A stretch of 64,000 nt of DNA from the NCBI GenBank assembly GCA_948144175.1, contig CANXME010002337.1, positions 2,216,001 to 2,280,000 on the forward strand, read 5' to 3'. Below the pieces are notes generated by a model. That model worked only from the letters and a program-made list of their open reading frames with translations, was not told the DNA's origin and searched no databases. How positions within the stretch are numbered: position 1 is the first letter of the stretch; each line of letters begins with the position of its first letter. Both the position numbers and the translations under genes were made by a program. Positions 58,031-64,000 of the stretch are shown here, in pieces. The stretch comes from Closterium sp. NIES-65 (lineage: Eukaryota > Streptophyta > Zygnematophyceae > Desmidiales > Closteriaceae).

Positions 58031-59682
58031 AGGACAGGACCCCCAGAGGAGTCTGCCAGAGAGACTGCAACAGACCGACCAAGCCGCGTGAGAGTGGTGC
58101 GGTCTCGAAAGAAGGAGCGAGAAGCACCCGAGTCAAGGGTGAAGGTGTGGGAGGCCGAAGCCGACGCAGTACCTGAGAGAGCAGACTCACCAGCACCTAA
58201 GGACCCAGACGCACTAGCACCTAGAGTAGCAGCCTCGCTAGCACCTAGAGCAGCAGCCTCACCAGTACCTAGAGCAGCAGTCTCAATGCCCGGGTCGGGC
58301 GGAAAACACCGGTAACAGTCACCCTCATCACTAATAGTCACAGCATACATGGCAGCAAGAATAGCATCAAAGTCAAGGTCAAAGACAGCTACTCCCGCCC
58401 TAGACAGCTCACCCCAGCGGGGGATCTCAGTGGCCTCCGGGAACTGGTGACGCCAAGCGTCCGTCAGGCGGCCAAAGCAGCGCTGGGTGGAGTGCGCACC
58501 CCCGCACTGCTCACCCGCGCGGTCGCTGGTGCGTAGGACGTAGGTGCACAGACCAGCCCCCCCACCCCACTGGCGTGCAGCGTACCACTCACGGAGCTGC
58601 TGAGGGGGGGGGATGTCACGAGTGCGCTGCTGCTGCTGCTGCTGGCGCTAACCACTACCGGAGCCGACCCTCTGCGCAGCGCCACCCTGACCAGCTCCAC
58701 CTCCTCCGCCACCGCCTCCTCCACCGCCGCCACCTCCGCTACCTCCGCTCCCGCCGCCACCGCCGCCGCCTCCTCCGCCTCCACTGCCGCCACCTCCACC
58801 TCCACTCCCGCCGCCACCCCCACCGCCACCCCCACCCCCTCCGCCGCCTCCACTGCCGCCTCCACCGCCCCCGCTAGCTCCTCCAGCGCCCCTGCCCCCT
58901 TTGCCCTTGCTAGGGCGGCGCTTCCCGCTAGGGGTAGACGCCGCACCGACCGACTCCAGACCAACGAGGTCGGCCGCAGCAGCAGAGGCAACAGAGGGCA
59001 AAAGGGGGGAGGGGGAACACCCCTCAAAGATGGGGGTGTGAGGGTCACCACGAGAGGCTCCTACAGCTACTATGTTCTTCTGTGCCGCTAGGAGGGCTTT
59101 CTCGAGGAGGTCAACGGTGAGAGTGGTGGGGCAAACTGAGAGGAAGTGGTCTTTGACTACGCGAAGGGAGTCAGGGAGCCAGGTGACTATGTAGTAGAGG
59201 GTGATGTACATGGGGGGTGGGTTCTTGGCGCAGAAGTCAGCAGGAAGCGCAGCGCGCTAGCGAGTGTCACTAGTGCGGAGGTGCGTAATGAGGTCAGCGA
59301 CTGTGGGAAAGGCAGCAAGGTCAAGGAAGAGGTACGGTAGCATGAGGCGGCTAAGTGCAGCAGTGGCAGGGGAGGAGTAGCGTGCAACTACAGCGTCGTA
59401 CAAGGTCTGAGCACTCTTGTACTGGCTAAAGTGTGCACGCTCAGTGGTCGATAAGTGGCGACGCACAGCAAGACGAGCAGCAGCATCGCGTGTGGCCCAC
59501 TGTGAGCGAACAGTGGCTTCAGCATCAGCAGCAGGGGCAAGAGAGGCACCAAAAGTGAGGTCAAAGAGGGAGAGGCCGTCTGCCCTATCGCACTGGAGAA
59601 ACAGCTGGAGGTCATCAACCCAGACCTCAAAGTCAATGGCACGGCCCTTAGCATCAAAAGTAAGGACACTAGGGGTAGCCAT
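58031..59682 (-). pseudogene. Element H gag-protease
   Basis: It starts MATPSVLTFDAKGRA. A TAG at 59257 replaces the Tyr of DTRYRAA. The gag core, glycine tract and GSGSG follow, then a TAG at 58648 where homologues read Gln before RQQQQQ. The frame then continues through the C-x13-C-x3-H-x4-C motif to protease LDSGASRSFFRDR and stops at the truncation. Only these two stops interrupt it. Confidence 0.85.
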
Positions 59683-59759
59683 GATAGCAGTGGCCTAGTA
59701 GGGAGTGAGCTCACCAGTCCAGGGAAGGAGGGCCGGGGCGCACCGGTAGGAACAGCAGC

Positions 59760-60760
59760 GGCTCCTCAGTAGTGCGGCTCGGTGGCTCGGCAGCTCGGCG
59801 CCAAGGCGGCTCGGCTGCTAGGCGGCTCGGCTGCTAGGCGGCTCGGCTGCTGGGCGGCTCGGCGGCAGGGCGGCTCGGCTGCTGGGCAGCACGGCTCCTG
59901 GGCGACTCGGCAACTCGGCGGCTGGGCGGCTCGGCTGCTGGGCGGCTCGGCTGCTGGGCGGTTCGGTTGCCGGGCGGCTCGGTTCCTGGGCTGCTCGGCT
60001 GTTCGGCAGGTAGGCGGTTCGAGGCCGTAGGCGGCGGCTGCGTGGCCGCAGATGGCGGCGGCGGGGCCGCTGGTGGCGGTGATGGGGCCGCCCGTGGCGG
60101 CGCCGGGGCCGTAGGGGGGCCTAGACGGGGCCGCGGAGGGGCCTTAAGGGGCCCGGACGGGGCCGTAGCGGGGCCGTAGCGGGGCTGTAGTGGGGCCGTA
60201 AGGGGCTTGGACGGGGCCGCGGAGGGGCCTTAAGGGGCCTGGACGGGGCCGTAGCGGGGCCGTAGCGGGGCCGTAAGGGGCCTGGACGGGGCCGCGGAGG
60301 GGCCTTAAGGGGCCTGGACGGGGCCGTAGCGGGGTCGTAGCGGGTCCGTAGCGGGGCCGTAGCGGGGCCGTAGCGGGGCCGTAAGGGGCCTGGACGGGGC
60401 CGCGGAGGGGCCTTAAGGGGCCTTTACGGGGCCGTAGCGGGGCCGAAGCGGGGCCGTAGCGGGGCCGTAGTGGGGCTGTAAGGGGCCTAGACGGGGCCGC
60501 GGAGGGGCCTAGACGGGGCCGTAGCGGGGCCGTAAGGGGCCTAGAAGGGGCCGCGAGAGGGCCGTAAGGGCGACGCGAGGGGCCTTAAAGGGCCGTAAGG
60601 GGCGACGCAAGGGGCCGTAGAGGGCGGCGCGAGGGGCCGTAAGAGGTGGCGCGAGGGGCCATAATGGCGGTCAACGGGGCCGTGAGAGGGGCCACTAAGG
60701 GCGGCTCGAAAGTAGGGAGGGCACACAGAGCGCGACTCGGTCTAGAGTGAAGCGCGCCCC
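59760..60760 (-). repeat. Element H leader minisatellites
   Basis: On the plus strand, GGCTCGGCTGCTGGGCGGCTC-type units fill 59775-60010, and GGGGCCGTAGC/GGGGCCGTAAGGGGCCTGGAC-type units fill 60110-60560. Within the latter a higher-order unit of about 65 bp, containing CGCGGAGGGGCCTTAAGG, is repeated four to five times. Confidence 0.85.
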
Positions 60761-60830
60761 GGGCAGGGAAAAAAAAATTATCGTGGTGGGCCCTAGGTAG
60801 CGTTCCCACTAGGGAACCTGCTCGATACCA

Positions 60831-60958
60831 TGAGAAGAAACGAGAATGGATCAACTATGAAAGAGTTGGGTACAAGTACTAACCCTAATTGGGTTGTACC
60901 CCTTATGGGCTACCCCACTACAGCCTACACAAAATGCATAAGCTATGATGTTCTGACA
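60831..60958 (-). repeat. 5' LTR of element H
   Basis: 128 bp. On the plus strand TGAGAAGAAACGAG...GATGTTCTGACA, with the inverted family core TACCCCACTACAGCCTACACA. It is followed directly by SINAT-like coding sequence. Confidence 0.9.
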
Positions 60959-61291
60959 TGCCCCACGTGCCGCTATGAGCTGGGCAACAATCGCTGCCTC
61001 GCGCTCGAAAATGTCGCCGAGTCCCTCGAACTCATCTGCAAGCACCACACACTCAGCTGCCTGCAAATTCTCCCCTACTACTGCAGGGTGAAGCACGAGG
61101 CATTGTGCGAGTTTCGCCTGTACTACTGCTCGTACGTGGGGTCGAAGTGCGCGGTGACGGGGGATGTGCTGGCGCTAGTGGCGCATCTAAGGGATGATCA
61201 TAAGGTGGACATGCATAATGGAGGCACGTTCAGCCACCGCTACGTGAAGCAGAAGCCGCAGGAGGTCAAGAACGCAACGTGGATGCTTACG
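60959..61291 (+). CDS. SINAT/SIAH-type E3 ligase, SIAH zinc-finger exon
   Basis: 111 open codons from TGCCCC to a donor (ACG/GTGAGT). It carries CPTCRYELGNNRCLALENVA and ESLELICKHH, then KHEALC, CSYVGSKC, HLRDDHKVDMHNGGTFSHRY and NATWMLT. This is the end of the RING (last two cysteines) and the two SIAH-type zinc fingers of plant SINAT proteins, with the expected Cys/His spacing. The upstream RING half and the C-terminal TRAF-like substrate-binding domain are not in the window. Together with 57305-57575 it is one gene split by element H, and it cannot make a complete RING. Confidence 0.85.
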
Positions 61292-61317
61292 GTGAGTGAG
61301 AGTGTGTGTGTGTGGGT

Positions 61318-61358
61318 TAGTGATTTAGTGAGTGAGTGAGTGAGTGAGTGAGTGAGGA
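61318..61358. repeat. (AGTG)n microsatellite
   Basis: GAGTGAGTGAGTGAGTG just after the SINAT-like exon donor. Confidence 0.9.
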
Positions 61359-61389
61359 AGTGCATGACTGTGTGGATGGATAATGAGTG

Positions 61390-61686
61390 GAGTACATGGT
61401 TTGTGTGGATGTGGGAGTGTCGTGGGGCGTGTCATGGTATTTAGTGTTGCGATTCCGTTGCTCATTGCTCTTCTCACAACTAGGAGGCAGCGAAGGAGCT
61501 GGGCCTGGGGATTGGCTATCCTCATCCCATCACATGGAGCCTCAACATGAGAGTGCCGATCGACATAAGACGCGGCGTTCATAGGCACAAATGAGATAAA
61601 AGTGCGAGGAGATGAAGACCAGCGAGTGGTACCGCTTCTCCTCTCACGATGATAACCACCTAATATCACCTTTCCGCCACCTTTAG
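61390..61686 (+). repeat. Direct duplication X, copy 1
   Basis: A 297-bp unit nearly identical to 62062-62359. It contains an acceptor-like TTCTCACAACTAG followed by an open stretch EAAKELGLGIGYPHPITWSL. I do not recognise the protein. A weak resemblance to the SINAT TRAF region was considered and not accepted. Confidence 0.75.
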
Positions 61687-62061
61687 TGGCTCGCCAAACT
61701 GCGCGATTACGGACATGCAATCTCGCTTGACACTAACAAAGGGAGGGGATCCATGTTGACTGCGGACGATTTCGATAGGACGTGGGACGATGCTAGGTCT
61801 CCAAACGGCGGATGTGGATAGTGGGTGCTAGGCCGGACACGGGCAGAGAGGCTTGCCAAACTGCGCAATTACGGACATGCGACGCGTTTCTCTTACAAGG
61901 TTGAGGATGCCCGTCTCCTTAGCCACTGGGATATGCGAAAGGCAATGCTTGCTCAAACTGGAAGCCAGTGTGTGGCATGTTCAAGTCCCGTGCCCATAGT
62001 CTAATACACGAGCTCCACAAACCTTCAAAGGGGAAGGCGCTAAGATTGAAAGGGTTGAGTA
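61687..62061. other. Spacer with a second short duplication (Y)
   Basis: GCTCGCCAAACTGCGCGATTACGG at 61689 is repeated with changes at 61851 (GCTTGCCAAACTGCGCAATT). Frames read LAKLRDYGHA and LAKLRNYGHA. The function is unknown. Confidence 0.5.
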
Positions 62062-62359
62062 GAGTACATGGTTTGTGAGTGGATGTGGGAGTGTCGTGGG
62101 GCGTGTCATGGTATTTAGTGTTGCGATTTCATTGCTCATTGCTCTTCTCACAACTAGGAGGCAGCGAAGGAGCTGGGCCTGGGGACTGGCTATCCTCATC
62201 CCATCACATGGAGCCTCGACATGAGAGTGTCGATCGACATAAGACGCGGCGTTCATAGGCACAAATGAGATAAAGTGCGAGGAGATGAAGACCAGCGAGT
62301 GGTACCGCTTCTCCTCTCACGATGATAACCACCCAATATCACCTTTCCGCCACCTTTAG
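62062..62359 (+). repeat. Direct duplication X, copy 2
   Basis: About 97% identical to copy 1, including the acceptor-like site. It differs mainly by a 4-bp insertion (AGTG), a few substitutions and one missing A in TAAAGTGCG. Confidence 0.75.
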
Positions 62360-62639
62360 CTTTCCCTGTTACAATGTTTGGGAACCAACTGTACAGTACT
62401 ACAGGTGCCTTCCTCTTCTGTTTGTTTATTCCAAGTGCTCAAACTCACACAATTTCCACCCACTTTCCGCTCTTTTTTCTTCGAATTCCCTCCAAGTCTG
62501 TTCCCTTACAGTCGTAGATCAGCAATCTGTCTCTGGGAATCGAATCTCAAACTCATGCCTCGAAACTTCTCCCAACTCTCTCCCAATCTATCCCTTACAG
62601 GCGGACTCGTAGACCAAGCTTCATTCACCGGGCTGCACT
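62360..62639. other. Unassigned spacer
   Basis: No recognisable gene or repeat between duplication X and the family-2 LTR. Confidence 0.4.
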
Positions 62640-63597
62640 TGTCAACAGGAGTTGTGGTTGGCCCCGTCCTCACTTGGGCGAAGCCGACCTCGTGGTCGGG
62701 TGTGCGGGAGGTGCAGCCGACCTGCAGCAGTGGGCGATGTTGACTTGGGCGTGCTGGTCAACAGGTGTGGTTGACCTGCAAGAGGCCACTGCCACAATGC
62801 CGACGATGGGGATCCAGCGGTCGAACAGTCCCGTTGGTCGAAGAGGGTGGACGCCGACTTTGGGAGGCGCCGACGTCGACCTGGACAGAGGAGCTGGATG
62901 GCGCCGAGTGAGGGCGCCGAGTTTGCGAGTCGACCGGAGGTGGTCGTCGACTTGGGTGGTCAACGGGCACATGAAGGAGGTGCTGGTCAACGAGGTGGTT
63001 GCCTCGTCGACCAGGTTACCCGGGCGACGGGTTTTGCGGAGGCACGCGACAGTTGCCCAGGTGTTAGTGGCCAAGCCAACCTCAGTGTGGTATCACGAGG
63101 TTAACGTGGCTAATCAGGAGCAGTCGTCAGCACGAGGACGATCTGGTGTGTGCGCTGTACAGGTGACAAGACACAGCCCGCCAATCATCTACGAGCACCT
63201 ACGAAGCGGGTCCGCTGCTGTCCTACGGATGCAATGCTGTGCAGCCGGCTTGCTGCAGCGTTGGCACGCCGTCGACTTGCAGTGTTGGCAGGCCGCAACT
63301 TTGCACTGCTGGAGTGCGGTCGACCATGTCATGCTGGATCGCGATCGACCGTTCCACACTGGCAGTCGTCCTGCTTGCATTCTAGCTCTGATGTAATCAG
63401 TCTTGCAAACTTTGTTGCTATTATTCTGAACCATTGTTGTCTTGTTTTTTTCCTAGTGAAACTCTTGCCAATTCTCCCTTCCAACTAGCAAATAGTGTGA
63501 ACACTTGGAAACGACTAAGAAACAAACGAACGTAGAGATCCCTCCCACCCCATGCCTAGCCTGTAGTTTAGCTCCCGTTGATTGAGTTATCTCCGCA
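62640..63597 (+). repeat. Family-2 copia 5' LTR (element I)
   Basis: 958 bp, TGTCAACAGGAG...TTATCTCCGCA, with the same start and end blocks as 3157-4333. It is followed by internal sequence starting TGGTGCGATGAGC, so this is a 5' LTR of an element that continues beyond the window. The left flank is GCACT. Confidence 0.8.
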
Positions 63598-63706
63598 TGG
63601 TGCGATGAGCGAGGACGGCACACGACTTACCTTTCAGTCTAGCCGACTTAGTGGCCACTTACCTAATTCGTGTTCGTAGGCCAGCAGCTGTGCGTTAGTC
63701 ACCACA

Positions 63707-64000
63707 ATGGTTGGCGTAGGTGACACTAGCGGTGCAGAAACCTTAGAGGCACGGCTCGAGGATTCAAGGAGACGCCATGAGGAGCGCGAGTACGGGGATA
63801 TCCCCTGGGCGGTCGTCGAGGCTAGCATCTGCGCCATGTGGGTGATGGAGCACCCTTCTTGACCTGCTTCTCCTCGACTGGTAAACAATGAGAGCGGCGT
63901 CGACGTGGACGCCGGTGATCAAGTCGGTAGCACTGCGGGAGGCACGTCAAGGCAGCGAGGTGTGATTCATGTCGATGAAGTCGGTGGCGTTCAGACACGA
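63707..64000 (+). CDS. Putative N-terminus of family-2 gag (partial)
   Basis: ATG 63707 opens MVGVGDTSGAETLEARLEDS and continues to a TGA at 63860. The same frame then stays open to the window edge (PASPRLVNNESGVDVDAGD). Position about 110 bp after the LTR suggests gag. The charged, Arg/Glu-rich segment has no motif I can name. The TGA may be a mutation. Confidence 0.35.

Larger units (their letters stand above)
58031..60958 (-). mobile_element. Copia family-1 element H, 3'-truncated
   Basis: A reverse-oriented element retaining the 5' LTR (60831-60958), primer site (TGGTATCGAGCAGGTTCCC on the minus strand), GC-rich leader, gag and the first part of protease. It then ends abruptly at 58031. 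Integrase, RT, RNase H and the 3' LTR are absent. It sits inside the SINAT-like gene. Confidence 0.88.

Noticed and set aside
6485..58650. Reassignment of TAG to glutamine in this organism
   Set aside because: Some TAGs replace Trp codons, TAA and TGA stops are also present in the same decayed elements, and the intact frames (full-length gag and pol, element D gag and pol) contain no internal TAG.
61480..61600. C-terminal TRAF-like exon of the SINAT gene in duplication X
   Set aside because: The reading EAAKELGLGIGYPHPITWSL has only a TW and scattered residues in common with the expected region, too little for an assignment.

Overview
This window is a retrotransposon-dominated stretch of nuclear DNA from a GC-rich eukaryote, most likely a streptophyte. 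The evidence is that Ty1/copia and chromodomain-bearing Ty3/gypsy elements fill most of it, and that the few host exons (a SINAT/SIAH-type E3 ligase, an ERV46/ERGIC3-type ER-Golgi cargo receptor and a mitochondrial ribosomal protein mL43-type domain) resemble plant proteins. The main copia gag, with its glycine tract and unusual zinc motif, reminds me of elements from desmid-type zygnematophyte algae such as Closterium. That assignment is from memory and only moderately secure. There is no bacterial-style operon here. All calls come from reading frames, motifs, repeats and target-site duplications (TSDs).

Layout. 1-2983: two inverted pieces of copia family 1. 2984-4333: 3' end and long LTR of copia family 2. 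4334-6480 (minus): remains of an ERV46-like gene whose exons each occur two to four times in order. 6485-10890: decayed family-2 copia element and its 3' LTR. 10963-11465: gypsy RT fragment. 11621-18883: full-length family-1 copia element with identical 131-bp LTRs and TSD AACAC, its gag-pol split by a 5-bp duplication. 19317-20503: minisatellites. 20596-22629: four tandem copies of one mL43-type exon, with a 1.3-kb LTR (R1) between the third and fourth. 23108-24813 (minus): chromovirus integrase, chromodomain and 3' LTR.

24814-40398 is a three-level nest. A second R1 LTR is interrupted by copia element E (minus, 25642-39836, TSD AGGGG), and E's 5' LTR is interrupted by copia element F (plus, 32472-39784, TSD ATATT). 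40401-46934 (minus) is copia element D, a different lineage with about 930-bp LTRs, whose gag and pol share one frame and are separated by a single TGA. 46935-50560: a dimeric tRNA-like SINE, gypsy gag, a gypsy LTR, and a solo family-2 LTR with TSD GTGCC. 51480-57260: a heavily mutated third copia coding region with a following LTR. 57305-61291: a SINAT-like gene split by copia element H (minus). 61390-62359: a direct duplication of unknown content. 62640-64000: the 5' LTR and first codons of another family-2 element leaving the window.

How it fits together. The host genes survive only as exon islands cut by transposons. The retroelements show a graded age series that agrees with the nesting order: F's LTRs differ at 1 of 126 positions, E's at 3 of 125. 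Two patterns stand out as possibly undescribed: local in-order multiplication of single exons in two unrelated host genes, and recurrent TAG stops at former CAG or CTGG sites across several element families, which suggests loss of methylated cytosines in CHG context.
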